Part shown: piece after piece, positions 33,866-46,165 of the stretch | How the letters are laid out: each line of letters opens with the position of its first letter | How positions within the stretch are numbered: position 1 is the stretch's first letter | Origin: Jaltomata sinuosa | Lineage: Eukaryota; Streptophyta; Magnoliopsida; Solanales; Solanaceae | Assembly (NCBI GenBank): GCA_003996215.1 | Contig: QJPP01000676.1 | Location: 577,271 to 641,270 of the forward strand | Length of the DNA: 64,000 nucleotides | Direction of reading: 5' to 3' | Position numbers and translations under genes: made by a program | Notes under the pieces: model-generated | The model's database searches: none | What the model saw: the letters and a program-made list of their open reading frames with translations, nothing else | Told to the model about the DNA's origin: nothing

Positions 33866-34123
33866 AATAAAGGCATTCTGTAAATGAAGCCTATTACGAA
33901 TTCAAACCAATACCAACAAGGAATCTAAGTCCAATTTAATTATAGTTAATAACTATGTACACGATAATTTATGAATCCAAACCAATAATGATCAGAAACT
34001 GAAGAATCTAAATTTGTTAATTAAATAAGTGAATGATACTCCCTCGAATTTTCGAGGAATTGGTTTTAGTGCATATTGATTTATAAGAAATATATATAAA
34101 AGAATAAATTATTGGTGACCTCA
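33866..34123. other. Unassigned AT-rich sequence
   Basis: No gene or element recognised. A short palindromic CCTCGAATTTTCGAGG lies near 34043. It was continuous with 42917-43584 before the chromovirus inserted. Confidence 0.4.
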
Positions 34124-34128
34124 TATAT
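34124..34128. repeat. Target-site duplication TATAT, left copy
   Basis: TATAT directly before the LTR start TGTCACGCC. The same five bases follow the other LTR at 42912-42916. The motif is simple, so its weight is less than for a complex site. Confidence 0.8.
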
Positions 34129-36232
34129 TGTCACGCCCCGAGGCTACTCACTAATGCAACATGGTGTTCAGATCCACAAGTGGCCCCAAGCTAACCCATG
34201 GTTTGGTATATGTAAGCATTTTGATTAAATATTTTCTGTGCGGAAGCTAAAATGATGAAATCATAATAGTTTTAAACATTTGAATATATATAGAGTCTGA
34301 CTGTATAAGCTGAAAAATGACTTCTACGTCTGAAAGTCTCTATCTGAGATGAGTTGCTGGGACAAGCCCCCAGCTAACTAGAAAAGCCTGAAAACTATAA
34401 ATGAAGACTGAATAAAGAAAGCATAAATCCCATCCTCGAAGTATGAGGACTCACCAACTGAGCTGCTGAAAGGACTGGAGAATCATACTAGGCGCGATCT
34501 GGATGATGAATGCCTGAACCTACATCATAATATGATGTAGCACAAAAGTATGCATCAGTACTCTGAATGTACTGAGCATGCAAAATATACACTAATCTAG
34601 ATAAACTGAATATGATGAAATAAACTGAACATAAATGATAACTAAAACATGAGTATGGAAAGTAAACTGATGGAATGAGCAAGTATTAAATATACAACTG
34701 TATAATGCTGAACTGAACTGAATACCGAATAACTGAACACATGGTCAATGCAATAATGAATCTGAAATGTGGGAGCTATTATTAATCGATATACTCCAAG
34801 TTGACCTAAATGTGAGGCCAACCAGTAACCCTGGCTGGGAGGGTGTTCATACCTTGCCAAGGTACAAACATATACTGGCGTGGATCCACTAATCTGATGT
34901 CTAATAAGGGACTAGGGTGTCAAGCCCGAACTGATGGGTGACCCATTTAGAACCTACAGTGCTGCCATAGTTCTGAGACATAGGAACTTCTACTAAAGTT
35001 CTCAGCCTAAACTGGCGGGTGAGCCTTCATCCTTTTGTCCGCTTGGTGCTAAGTCTACTCCCAATTGAATAAGCAAAAAACATATAAACTGGCATACTGG
35101 ATAGCTCAAATACTGATTATTCAGAGAATGCATAAAATAATGAAACTAAGAGTATTCAAATTATTAAGTCCTGACTAACTTTGTATCTGACTAAAATGCA
35201 TGAGTCTCAAACTGATCGGGTGTTCATAACACACCATCCTAATGTTAACTACTCTTAACAATTCTAGAATCTGACTGAAATATGGTAGTTTATATATATA
35301 ATTCGCAATTCAAGGGTGATACCACATAGAGAGGGTTTTAGGGTTCTAAGAACATAACAGTACTAGGCTTCAAGAAACATGCCATGAAGATTCATAATTA
35401 ATAAGGGAACTGAAATACAAGGGAATTCATCAAAAATCATAGGAACCCTAGGTTCTGAAAGTCAAACTGAAAGTGAAGAACTTGACTAAATCTAGGGACT
35501 CAATGGATGAAAGGAACCCATTGATAAAATTTCACATACCTAGAAGTAGAATCTATGGAAGAATTCTTGGATTGGAGCCTGGAGCTTGAAGAAACCTCTA
35601 CTTGTTCTTGAGAAGAAGGAACACTTTTTTTTCTCATGTTTTTGCTAAGTGTCAATTGTAATCTGATGGACTGAGGGGTTTGGGTTGTTTAGGCTTAAAA
35701 TTTGTCTTAGGCTAGTCAAAACATCATAGATTAGCCTTAAAAAGGGGTAGGAAAAGTCTGGAATACCTTTGAGAATTTAATTAGAAAACCACTAAATAAA
35801 CTCGGCTCAGGTTTCCATGAGCCACAACCATAGATCGTAGACTGAACCATGTCTCATGGTTTGTGGTGGTGGTTCCTGGCCTATTTTTTTATGCTGCGGG
35901 TCTGATAACCACGACACTAATCCATGGCTCATAGATCATTCCATGATCCGTGGAAGCTGGTCGTGGTTCTCAGAGGAACTGTTGACCCTTCGATCTGTTT
36001 CCACGGAAGGAAACCAAGGCCCATGGCTACATCCACGGTTTGTGGTTCTCTCTCGTGGATGATCAGGACTTGAGAGTCTAATCCGTAGGGCTGTTTTCAT
36101 GAGACCATTCTATGGCTTGTGGTTGAGTCACCGACTCATGGACTTGGTCCATGGTTTCAGTTTTGAACTCAGCCAGCTGAACACTTAGGATTTTTGGTTG
36201 GTTCTAGGCTTAGGATTTTCTAGGGTGTTACA
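34129..36232 (-). repeat. 3' LTR of minus-strand chromovirus
   Basis: It starts TGTCACGCC and ends AGGGTGTTACA (plus strand). It aligns along its length with 40786-42911. The last ~400 bases hold many CCATGG, CCACGG and CCGTGG-like near-palindromes. The small frames inside are not conserved. Confidence 0.92.
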
Positions 36233-36250
36233 ATATCTCCCCCTTGGGAT
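36233..36250 (-). other. Polypurine tract of minus-strand chromovirus
   Basis: The minus strand reads CCAAGGGGGAGATAT and then TGTAACACCC, the LTR start. Confidence 0.85.
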
Positions 36251-36453
36251 CATTCGTCATCGAATAAAGACTAAACAATCTGAGTTTCGAGGTAAAGAGC
36301 TTCAATCCGTACCAACTAGATTCTAAAAGCTTCTTTCCAACTCAATAGAGTTCTAAGTACATGAAAGCATGCTGAAAATGCAAGAATAGCTGAGGGAACA
36401 TGAAACTAGAAACACAGAGGAATAAACTGAGAAATTAGAAAGGAATTATTACC

Positions 36454-37756
36454 TCAAGCTAAAACTGGATCGGAAGGAAAGAGGTGAGGGTACTGGTCCA
36501 TCATAGTTGATTCTGTTTCCCAAGTAGCTCCCTTAATGGACTGATTTCTCCAAAGGAGTTTTACTGGAGAGACTTCCTTATTTCTCAACCTAAGAACCTG
36601 ACGGTCAAGAATCTCAACTGGAACCTCTTCATAGGTGAGGCTATCCTTCACACCCATATTCTCTAATGGCATGATTTATGTCAGATTACCAACACACTTC
36701 TTCAACAGTGAAACATGGAAGACTGGATTAACCGCTGCTAGTTCAGTTGGCAACTCTAACTCATAAGCCATATTACCAACCCTCTTTCGGATTTTGTAAG
36801 GACCAACATATCAGGGACTGAGCTTCCCTTTCTTGCCAAATCTCATCACACCCTTTATGGGTGACACTTTCAGGAAAACCCAATCATCAATATCAAACTC
36901 TAAATCCCTCTGCCACAAATCTTCATAGGACTTCTAATGACTCTAAGCAGTCCTCAACCTTTTCCTAATGATCTGAACTTTTTCCATAGCCTCATGAATC
37001 GAATCTGGCCCAATCAAAGGTTCTTCACCTACTTCAAACTAGCCAATAGGTGATCTACATCTCTGCCAATAAAGTGCCTCATACGTGGCCATATGAATAC
37101 TAGAATAGAAGTTGTTATTGTAGGCAAACTCTATGAGAGATAAGTGCTTATCCTAACTACCCTTGAATTCGATTACACAAGCCCTCAACATATCCTCTAA
37201 GATTTGGATGGTACGCTCTTCCTGACCATCCATCTGTGGATGAAATGCGATGCTGAGATTTAACTGAGTACCAAGACCTTTCTGAAATGATCTCCAGAAA
37301 TAAAATGTAAATTGAGTACCCCTATATGATATGATAGACAAGGGAATCCCATGAAACCTAACTATCTCGTTGATGTAGAGTCTGACATAATCCTCTGCTG
37401 AATATGTAGTCTTGACAACCAAAAATGTGAGCTGACTTAGTCACCCTATCCACTATCACCCAAATTTAGTCATGTTATTAGCGAGTATGAGGTAAACCTA
37501 TAATGAAATCCATATTGATCACTTCCTACTTCCAAGTAGGAATGCCAATATCCTGAGTCACACCTACTAGCCTCTGATGTTCTACCTTCACTTGCTGACA
37601 GTTGGGATACTCATCCACAAAATCTGCGATGTCCTTTTTCATTCCATTCCACCAATAGACTTCCCATAGATCATAATACATCTTGGTGGCACCAGGATGA
37701 ATAGAATACCTGGAACTATGAGCCTTTGTCAGGATCTGTTGCCTCAACTCATCCAC
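36454..37756 (-). pseudogene. Integrase and chromodomain remnant
   Basis: Integrase inserts element DNA, and a chromodomain guides it to heterochromatin. Piece 37526-37756 is the N-terminal zinc-binding region with HSSRYSIHPGATKMY and PNCQQVK, the first Cys of the CPNC pair replaced by Tyr. Piece 37153-37422 is the core end, with NEIVRFHGIPLSIIS, then YRGTQF where DRGTQF is expected (catalytic Asp lost), and ERTIQILEDMLRACV, which keeps the Glu. About 36700-36870 gives the FGKKGKLSP and PVFHVS motifs with a stop in the middle. Piece 36454-36672 is the chromodomain, with EVPVEILDRQVLRLRNKEV and ATWETES. Stops and frameshifts divide the region. Confidence 0.88.
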
Positions 37757-38905
37757 ATTAGGAACACATAAATTACCCTAGTAGCGAAGCACACCATCTC
37801 TCCCTTGGGAGAAAAACCTCTACTCTCTAATGATGGACCACACCTTTTAACTGAAGTAAGATGGGATCACTGTCTTGCTTCTCCTTTACCTCCACTACTA
37901 AGAAAGATTCTGACCCATTCTGAACTATCACACATCTACTGTATCCGTAAGGAAAACTCCTAGGAGAGCGAGCCTATGAACATCCTTAGCTAATTCCTTC
38001 CTCTCTTCCTCAAAATATCTCCTGTAGTAACTAGCCAAACCCAAAAAGCTCCTGATATCTGTCAGAGAAGTGGATCTAGGCCAGTTCTTTACTGCCTCTA
38101 TCTTTTGTGAATCAAATCAGATACCTTCACTAGAAACCACATGACTAAGGAAGGTAACTGACTTCAACCAAAATTCACACTTGCTGAACTTGGTAAATAA
38201 TTGACGATCCTTGAGAGTGTGCAACACAACTCTCAAATGATTTGCATGATCTTTTTCACTCTGAGAGTACACAAGGATATCATCAATGAAGATAATGGTA
38301 AACATGTCCAAGTACTGCTTGAACACCCTATTCATCAAATCCATAAAAGATACAGGAGCATTCATTAGTACAAAAGACATAACTATAGTGACTATACTGA
38401 GTTCTGAAGGCTGTCTTTGGAATGTCACAATCTCTGACTTTGAGCTGATGATAGTCAGATCTGAGTTCTATCTTAGAAAAGTAATTGGCACCCTAAATCT
38501 AGTTGAACAAGTCATCAATCTTGGGGATGAGATACTTATTCTTGATTGTGACTTTTTTCAACTGACGGAAGTCAATGCATATCCTGAGAGAACCATCTTT
38601 CTTCTACACAAAAAGGACTGGAGCACCCCATGGAGAGATGTTGGGTCTGATGAAGCCCTTATCTAAAAGGTTTTTCAACTAATACTTGAGTTCCTTAAGC
38701 TTGGCTGGAGCCATTCTATAAGGAGGAATTGAGATAGGCTGGGTATCTGGAAGGAGGCCTATTCCGAAGTCAATTTCCCTCTCGGGAGGAACTCTGGGAA
38801 GATTTTCTTGAAATACTTTTGGAAATTCGCTAACCAAAAGGACTGAATGAAGAGTCAGGGTCTCAAAATCTAAATCCTTAACCCAAAAAAATGATAGATA
38901 CATCC
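37757..38905 (-). pseudogene. Reverse transcriptase remnant with RNase H deleted
   Basis: The polymerase begins near 38903-38679 (PPEREIDFGIGLLPDTQPISIPPYRMAP). Its palm piece is at 38117-38428, with FIDDILVYS, so the two catalytic Asp residues remain, and KCEFWLKSVTFLSHVVSSEGI. The thumb continues into EAVKNWPRSTSLTDIRSFLGLASYYRR. Near 38015 this jumps to FEEERKELAKDVHRLALLG, a segment that in complete relatives lies after RNase H. The whole RNase H domain is therefore missing. The region 38430-38680 is present but frameshifted. Confidence 0.86.
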
Positions 38906-39084
38906 CTTGGAGATCATTTTTCTGTCCTTAAGGTAAGAAATGAACCGAACTACAGGCACTGAGGTACTATCCTTCCATTGTAAGACTAGATCGTTAGGGA
39001 TCTAGAATCAAACTATCCTGGTTCTACAATCAACTGAGGCATAATAGGAATGTAACCAATCCATGTCTAGAATAATACCGAAGT

Positions 39085-39164
39085 CAGTCATTTCTAACTC
39101 TACAAGATCACCTGAGGAGACTTTCAGTCATTTCTAACTCTACAAGATCAGCTGAGGAGACTTT
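39085..39164. repeat. 40-bp tandem duplication inside pol
   Basis: CAGTCATTTCTAACTCTACA… occurs at 39085-39124 and again at 39125-39164 with one difference. Forty is not a multiple of three, so it shifts the frame. Confidence 0.85.
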
Positions 39165-39245
39165 CTAAGAAACTGTGACAAGGCAATTTCCGTATACCCA
39201 CCTGGCGATGACTGAAAAACCAACTGGAGTGGAGAATGAGAAGGG

Positions 39246-39611
39246 TTATGTGAGGATTTTTGGACTGACACCAATGTCTACTGCTATGTAAGGAGTCAAA
39301 AAAGAAATTGTAGCTCTAGGATCTAACAATGCATAAATATCAGTATGAAAGACTTGTAACGTACCCGTGACCACATCAGGGGAATCCTCCTGGTCCTGTT
39401 GAGTTTGAAGAGCATATAACTTGTTGTTTTGGAACTGACCACCACCTGCACTAGATGAGGCACCCTGTTGAGTTGGGCAACCTGCTAGAGCAGCTGTAGA
39501 ATTAGCCTGATTTTGCGGGCGAGCATTCCTGCCCTTCTGTGAAGCCATTGGGAACTCTTTTATTCTGTGGCTTGGCTTGTCATATCCAAAATAGTTTCCA
39601 CTACCTGACAT
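39246..39611 (-). pseudogene. Gag C-terminus and protease remnant
   Basis: From about 39660 leftward the minus strand gives a Cys/His knuckle, CKKCGRNHQGEC, with a second knuckle degraded (YFGYDKPSHRIKEFP). A Gln/Ala/Ser-rich linker follows and then VFHTDIYALLDPRATISFLTPYIAV, the retropepsin active-site region. Where D-(S/T/P)-G is expected it reads DPR, so the protease site is damaged. Confidence 0.8.
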
Positions 39612-40565
39612 ACACTCACCTTGGTGGTTCCTACCACATTTCTTACAAACTGGATGAGTATGCCCACTAGTGACACTGCATTGGAACTTAGAGCCTGGTG
39701 CCCTTTCCCGCTGATCCTATCTGAACTTGGGCACTGGGGAACTAGAAGATTATGGGGCTGGAGATCAAGACTTTTTATGGAACTGAGAGTGATTACCACC
39801 GTCTGACCTCTGATGAGAATAATTGAAGTTACTTGTTCTATCCCTCTTGTTGTCTCTATCCATCTCTTTGATTTGCTGAGCATGGGTCATCAACTTGGAG
39901 ATATCTATCTCCTTCACCAGCATAGCAGTCATGCACTATCAGAGACACCTGAACTTACTCATATGGGCTTTGGAGTTAGCTACCACTACTAGAGCATATT
40001 CCGATAGATGAGTAAACTTGAGAGAATACTCTTTCACACTCATGTCTCCCTGCCTCAAGTTGATGAAGTCCTGGACCTTGGCTTCCCTAAGCTCAAGTAG
40101 GAAGAACCTGTTCAGAAAAGAAGTCATAAACTGATTCTAATCCACTAGGCCTGCATCTTCACCCCTGGCATTTTTTCACTACTTGTACTAAACATGAAAC
40201 ACTCCCTTCAACTGATAACAGGCTAAGTCTGCACTTTCAACTGGAGTGACACCCATAATCTCTGTAACCTTCTGGATGTCATCAAAGAATTCCTATGGAT
40301 CCTCCTCAGCCTTAGAACCATGAAACTCCAGAGGATTCATCCGAGTAAAGTCTCGGACTCTAGCTACTGTTGTGCTATTCGGTGGGTTAACTGGTGCCAT
40401 AGCCTGCGGGTTTACCTGAGCAGTCATGGCCTGGGATAGCACTGAGAAAGAAGCTCTGAACTAGGCATGAGTGACTTGATCGTTTAGAGGGTCTACCGAG
40501 ATTGGTGGTGCTTGCTAGTTCCTGTTTCCATTGCTGTTTCTTCTTCTGTTAGCTCTTCTGAGAGG
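39600..40565 (-). pseudogene. gag: Gag remnant of minus-strand chromovirus
   Basis: Translation leftward from about 40560 gives an Arg-rich start (RRANRRRN), then VARVRDFTRMNPLEFHGSKAEEDP, FFDDIQKVTEIMGVTPVE, ADLACYQLKGV and the piece 39939-40127 (ELREAKVQDFINLRQGDMSVKEYSLKF). These are the ordered conserved blocks of a Ty3 gag capsid domain. At least five stops interrupt it and no start codon remains. Confidence 0.82.
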
Positions 40566-40768
40566 TATTTTTTGTAACGTGTAGAGCACGAGTTAGAAAG
40601 AGATTAATTAGAGTTTGTACCCTATAGCATGAGATAGAAAGGAAAGAAGGGAAGTTTTTCCTAAGAATATATTATAGTCTCTCTCTCATAAGTGTGGCGC
40701 GCTTCACACCTATGAAAGGGACTCTACTTGATGCAGCTTTCAGACACCCTAGGACACACTAAACCTGA

Positions 40769-40781
40769 TGCTCTGATACCA
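40769..40781 (-). other. Primer-binding site of minus-strand chromovirus
   Basis: The minus strand reads TGGTATCAGAGCA, four bases inside the LTR edge. Complementary to initiator tRNA-Met except for the last base. Confidence 0.88.
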
Positions 40782-40785
40782 AGTT

Positions 40786-42911
40786 TGTCACGCTCTGAGG
40801 GTACCCTCTAGATGCAACACGGTGCTCAGAGCCACAAGTGGCCCCAAGCTAACCCATGGTCCGGCATGTCTAAGGATTTTAATTAAATATTTTCTGTGCA
40901 GAAACTAAAATGATGAAATCATAATAGTTTTAAACATCTGAATATATATATAGAGTCTGACTGTATAAGCTAAAAACTGACTTCTACATCTGAAAGCCTC
41001 TATCTGAGATGAGTTGCTGGGACAAGCCCCCAGCTAACTCCAAAAGTCTAAAAACTATAAATGAAGACTGAATAAAGAAAGCATAAATCCCATCCTCAAA
41101 GTATGAGGACTCTCCAACAGAGCTGCTGAAAGGACTAGAGAATCGTACTGGGCGCGATCTTGATACTGAATGCCTGAACCTACATCATAAAAGGATGTAG
41201 CATAAAAATATACGTCAGTACTCTGAATGTACTGAGAATGCAGAATATGCACTAATCTAGATAAGCTTGATATGATGAAATAAACTAAACATAAATGATA
41301 GCTTAAACATGAGACTTAAAGGTAAACTGATGCAATGACCAAGAATTAAACATACAACTGTATAATGCTGAACTGAACTGAATACTGAATAACTGAACAT
41401 ATAGTCAATGCAATACTGAATCTGAACTGTGGGAGCTACTGTTAACTATCATACCCTAAGCTGAGCTAACTGTGGGGCCAATTTGTAAGACTGGCTGGGA
41501 GGGTGTTCATACCTTGCCAAGGGTACAAACTTATACTGGCATGGATCCACTAATCTGATGTCCAACAAGGAACTGGGGTGTCAAGCATACACTAACGGGT
41601 GACCTCTTTAGAACCTACGGTGGTGCCATAGTTTTCGGACTTAGGGAATTCTACTAAAGGTCTCACCTAAACTGATGGGTGAGCCTTCATTCCTTCATTT
41701 GCTCGGTGATAATTCTACTCCCAATTGAATAAGCAAACAACAGATAAACTGGCATACTAGATAGCTCAAATACTGATTATTCAGAGAATGCACAAAATAC
41801 TGAAACTGAGAGTATTCAAATCATGAAGTTCTGACTGACTGTGTATCTGACTAAAATGCATGAGTCTTAAACTGATTGGGTGTTCATAACCCACCATCCT
41901 AATGTTTACTACTCTTGACAATTTTAGAATCTGCCTAAAATATGGTAGTTCATATATATAATTCACAATTCAAGGGTGATACCACATAAAGATGGTTTTA
42001 GGGTTCTGAGAACATAACAGTACTAGGCTTCAAGAAACATGCCATGAAGATTCAAATTAATAGGGTAATTGAAATACAAGGGAATTCATCAAAAATCATA
42101 GGAACCCTAGGTTCTGAAAGTCAAACTGAAACTGAAGAACTTGACTAAATCTAGGGACTCAATGGATGAAAGGAACCCATTGATGAAATCTCACATACCT
42201 GGAAGTAGAATCTATGGAAGAATTCTTGGATTGGAGCCTGAACCTTGAAGAAACCTCTACTTGTTCTTGAGAAGAAGGAACACTCTTTTTTCTCTCATGT
42301 TTTTGCTAAGTGTCGATTGTAATCTGAGGGAATGAGAACTTTGGGTAGTTTTAGGCTTAAAATTTGTCTTAGGCTAGTCAAAACATCATAGCTTACCCTT
42401 AAAAAGAGGTAGGATAAGTCTGGAATACCCCTGGAAATTTACTTAGAAAATTGCTAAATAAACTCGGCTCAAGTTTCCACAGGCCACAACCACAAACCGT
42501 AGATTGAACCATGGCTCGTGGTTCGTGGTCGTGGTTTCTTGCCATTTTTTGTCAGGCTGCAGGTCTTATAATCACGACACCAATCCACGACCCATATATC
42601 ATTCCATGATCCGTGGAAGATGGTCGTAGCTCCTCAATCATTCCACGGTCCGTAGAAGCTGGTCGTGGTTCTCAGAGGAACTATTGACCCTCATGTCTAT
42701 TTTCAGGGATGGTAACCATGACCCGTGGTTACATCCATGATCTATGGATCCCTCTCATGGATCAGGACCTGAGAGTCTGACCTGCAGGGCTATTTTCACG
42801 AGACCATTCCACAGCTCGTGGATTTGGTTTGTGATTTCAGTTCTGAACTAGGACAACTGAAAATTAGGATTTTAGGTTGATTCTAGGCTTAGGATTTTAT
42901 AGGGTGTTACA
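40786..42911 (-). repeat. 5' LTR of minus-strand chromovirus
   Basis: It starts TGTCACGCTC and ends AGGGTGTTACA, and aligns with 34129-36232. It has an extra ~45-base duplication of a TCATTCCA(C/T)G…GGTCGT stretch near 42600-42665. Confidence 0.92.
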
Positions 42912-42916
42912 TATAT
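42912..42916. repeat. Target-site duplication TATAT, right copy
   Basis: Directly follows the LTR end GTTACA and matches 34124-34128. Confidence 0.8.
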
Positions 42917-43584
42917 TAAGTATAAAATTTTAAAAAATAACATAAATATCATTCAATAATATATTTGAGTTATAAAATAAATATTAAAGAAAAAAAATTA
43001 AGTTTCTTAAAACAATCAATGTTAATTTTTTTTAGCTAGTTTACTAAGAAATAAATTATGCCCCACATAATTCAGATGCCTTCCTATCACTTCTTAAAAT
43101 CTATCGCAAGACTTTTTTGATTAACTTTTACACCCTCACATTCACATCTTAGGTGCCCATATAAAGTTGAATGATATTATTTCTGGTCGATTAAAAAAAT
43201 ATTCTGATATTATTTTTGTACAAGATGTAGTCTACATTCAAAGTAAAATAACAAAAAAATGAAATTATGAAAATAAAATTCTTTTACTCCAATTTTTTTG
43301 AAGAAATTGAGGAGTTGCAACAAATTCAATATAAATAATAGGCCAAATTCATTTACAAGGTGAATCAAATATAGGGAAATTAAAAAATATTTTATTTTAT
43401 ACCAGATCGAACACACCCTAAATATTATTTATGGACAAATGACAATTTTTCACAAGAATTTTAAAAAGAAAAAAAGTTAATGTTCAAAACATACCTAATA
43501 TATCTCATTGTTTGAGTTTCATACCTGAATTATCACAAACTATTGATCATAACACCTCTTATCTATCAATTGCTCATTTTTCTA
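42917..43584. other. Unassigned AT-rich sequence
   Basis: About 670 bases with no gene, RNA or recognisable element. The 68-codon minus-strand frame at 43210-43416 is Leu/Phe-rich by composition only. Confidence 0.45.
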
Positions 43585-46165
43585 TGTAACAACCCTTTCT
43601 GTTGTTAAGGGTGAGTCAAGCGCAAAATTTTGGGTTGGAATTTTTCCAAAATTGGAAGTTAAAATTTTTAGGCTAGGTTAATTTTAGATGAAGTCTGAGT
43701 AGAGTATGATCTAGGGAAATATGGTAATGTATTAGGTAAATATAATAAAGTTTATCTTGATTTTATGTTAGCTAAGATGATAAGGAATCCATAGGACTTT
43801 TCAGAAGTGAATTCGGATAAGTAGAACTCCCGATATCGAACTTGACGTGAAGGGCATAGTTCGAAATATAATAGTTTGAGGGTGCATTATGAAAAAGAAA
43901 AAACTATAAGAAATTATGAGTTTCTACCTTGCCACACCCGCTATAGGGGGTGGCAGGCTGCTACGGGGCTATCACTATAGTGAAATAATCCCCGCTATAG
44001 CGGGAGTCAAAGTCGGTCAATCCAACTATAGCGGGTGGATTATGCTATAGCAATGCTGCTATAGCGGGATTGGGCCGCTATAGTGGGGTCAATCACTGGT
44101 AATGCATAGTTTTTTCCAAAAATATCCATTATTTTTAAAACACATTTTGGGGAGGGCTTAGGAGATTTGGGGCAATTTTCACCTGTTTCCACCAGATTTC
44201 TTCGTAAAGGTAAGTTATTTATCCCCATTAACTAGTTTTTTGATTCCTTGACCTAAAAATCACTAGTTTATGGCTCTTAGGGAGTGTTTAACTTGACCTA
44301 GCTGTGCATTTTGGTGCAAAGGGGTACATTGGGTGTAAAACCTTTAGATTATAGTTAAAGGTTGATTATTTACTCTTTCATGACCATAATTCACTAATGT
44401 AACCATGAAATTGATAGTTTTAAGGTGGAATTATGGTGGGAAAGCCCTAGAATGGGTGGAATGATCATGAAATTGGCTTTAGGGTTCAAGATTAGGTTGT
44501 AATTCTCGTTATTATAGGTCATTTGGTCGATAATGTGTTTATATTCCTATTTTTAGACCACGATCAAGCCAAGGTTACAAGAAACATGAAAGCTCAGTTT
44601 CAGTAGCGCATTATTGGCTTGGATTGAGGTAAGTGATGGTTTAAATGTAGTTAAAATCCAACTTGTGTTATATGTACATGATAACTATTTCTTAATATTT
44701 CTTGTGCAATGCATGTTCAAGTAAAGTGAAAGACTATTTGATATCCTAAGTGTTAATCACATACAATGATTGTTTCGTTGAAAGCTTTTTGTTTTTTACA
44801 AGTGTTATTTTGATTATCATTGTGGTTGTGATTGTATTGATATCTGTCATTATTGTGAAATGCACTGACATTTGGACATCTCCATGGGATTGGTTGATAT
44901 AAGGTTGGCAGATACTTGATGTCTGAGATTTGGTACATGGACAAGAGCTCGTCCTCTGCAGGTCATGGCTAGAGGGCAACCATAAGACCCTTAGCATGTG
45001 TGTACATGTATTTAGTGAGTGTGAAGGTTCCTTGAGTGAATTTGGGATTGTGTGTTTTCTTGATTATGTTGGTTCCTTGAGTGAACCGGGATTAACTGTT
45101 TACTTGGCATACATGTTGGTTCCTTGAGTGAACCGGGCTTAACTGTTTACTTGGCATACAAGTTGGTTCCTTGAGTGAACCGAGATTAACTGTTTACTTG
45201 GCATACATGTTGCTTCCTTGAGTTGAATCGGGCTTAACTGTTTACTTGGTGTACATGTTAATTCCTTGAGTGAACTAGGCTTAACTCTTTACTTGATATA
45301 CATGTGAGTTCCTTGAGCTGACCGGGTTGATGTGCTTAATTGCTAAGGTGGTTTCTTTATGTAAACCGAGATGCATGTCAATTGCCATAGTTGTTGTGTT
45401 AGAGATCCTTGGGTAGTCTGGGTTACTTGAAAGATGTGATATGTTTGTGTGTTGTCTATTACTTGTATAGTTAGGACATGATTTATATGATTGTTGAAGT
45501 TAGGATTGTTGACTTAGAGTCTTGTCGGTGGTCATAGTTTGACTGGACTTGTTATTTGTTGACTCATATTAATTGAATTTCATGTAGTACATTGTTAGAA
45601 GGTTAAGTGTTTTGAACTTGGAGTAGAGTTGCATGATAGGGTATCATGGTTGTCTTGTTATGCTATGTTGTGGTTTTGTGTTCATATTTTCTCATTTTGG
45701 ATTGGCTGATGATCCTACCAGTACACTGTTAATTGTGTTCATATTTCTCATTTTGGGTTGGTTGATGATCCTACTAGTACACTGTTAATTCTTATTTACT
45801 GATATCGCACGTTCTCTTCTTTTGTTGAGTACAAGTCATTTTTTGGTGACTGCTTCGAGACCTCAACTGTGATTCAGATGATATTCGAACTCAAGAGTGA
45901 GCTGCATCTTCCGGGCTACCATAAGTTCTTCACTTGTTTTCTGGTCCATTATTTCAGAATTAGATGCTATTTACATTTTGGGATTGCATCCCCTTATTTT
46001 AAACAATTATTAGAGTTTTGGTACGATGACTTTCAGATTCTAGGGGTGGTTGATTTTTGAAAACTTATTCTTATTTTCGTTTAAGATATGAATTCTTGGT
46101 TTATTTAAGGAGAATTGTTTTAGTTATCTAATTTTAACTAAGTGTTGACTGGTTAGTTAGTTCTC
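43585..46165 (+). repeat. Partial LTR (outermost member of the right-hand nest)
   Basis: It starts TGTAACAACCC and follows, in order, the landmarks of the LTRs at 46166 and 49826: AGTAGAACTCCCGA, CTATAG palindromes, GTACAT-type promoter-proximal text, TGGCTGATGATCCTACCAGTA and GGTACGATGACTTTCAG. It ends abruptly at 46165, before the expected ...GTGACA terminus, where the next element begins. The remaining part, and any body of this element, must lie right of the window. Confidence 0.75.
45025..45330 (+). repeat. Tandem stem-loop units, GGTTCCTTGAGTGAACC type
   Basis: Six to seven units of about 48 bases, each with GGTTCCTTGAGTGAACCGGG-like text followed by TTAACTGTTTACTTGGCATA. GGTTC and GAACC pair perfectly over a 7-base loop. 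Confidence 0.85.

Larger units (their letters stand above)
34129..42911 (-). mobile_element. Complete but dead chromovirus (Tekay/Del-like Ty3) on minus strand
   Basis: An 8.8-kb element with LTRs 34129-36232 and 40786-42911, an iMet primer-binding site, a GGGGGAGAT polypurine tract and a TATAT duplication. Reading leftward, the interior gives gag, Cys/His knuckle, protease, reverse transcriptase, integrase and chromodomain, the order of Ty3 chromoviruses. RNase H is missing through an internal deletion near 38015. Many stops and frameshifts are present, and the integrase core Asp is changed. The LTRs differ by substitutions and indels amounting to several percent by eye, so this is an older insertion than Tat-A. 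Confidence 0.92.

Noticed and set aside
35820..36130. CCATGG/CCACGG-rich stretch as a regulatory cluster
   Set aside because: It is part of an LTR and diverges freely in the second copy (42470-42830), so I see no constraint. It could be a decayed short repeat.
42917..43584. Leu/Phe-rich 68-codon frame as a membrane peptide
   Set aside because: Composition follows from the AT-rich sequence. No family resemblance or context.
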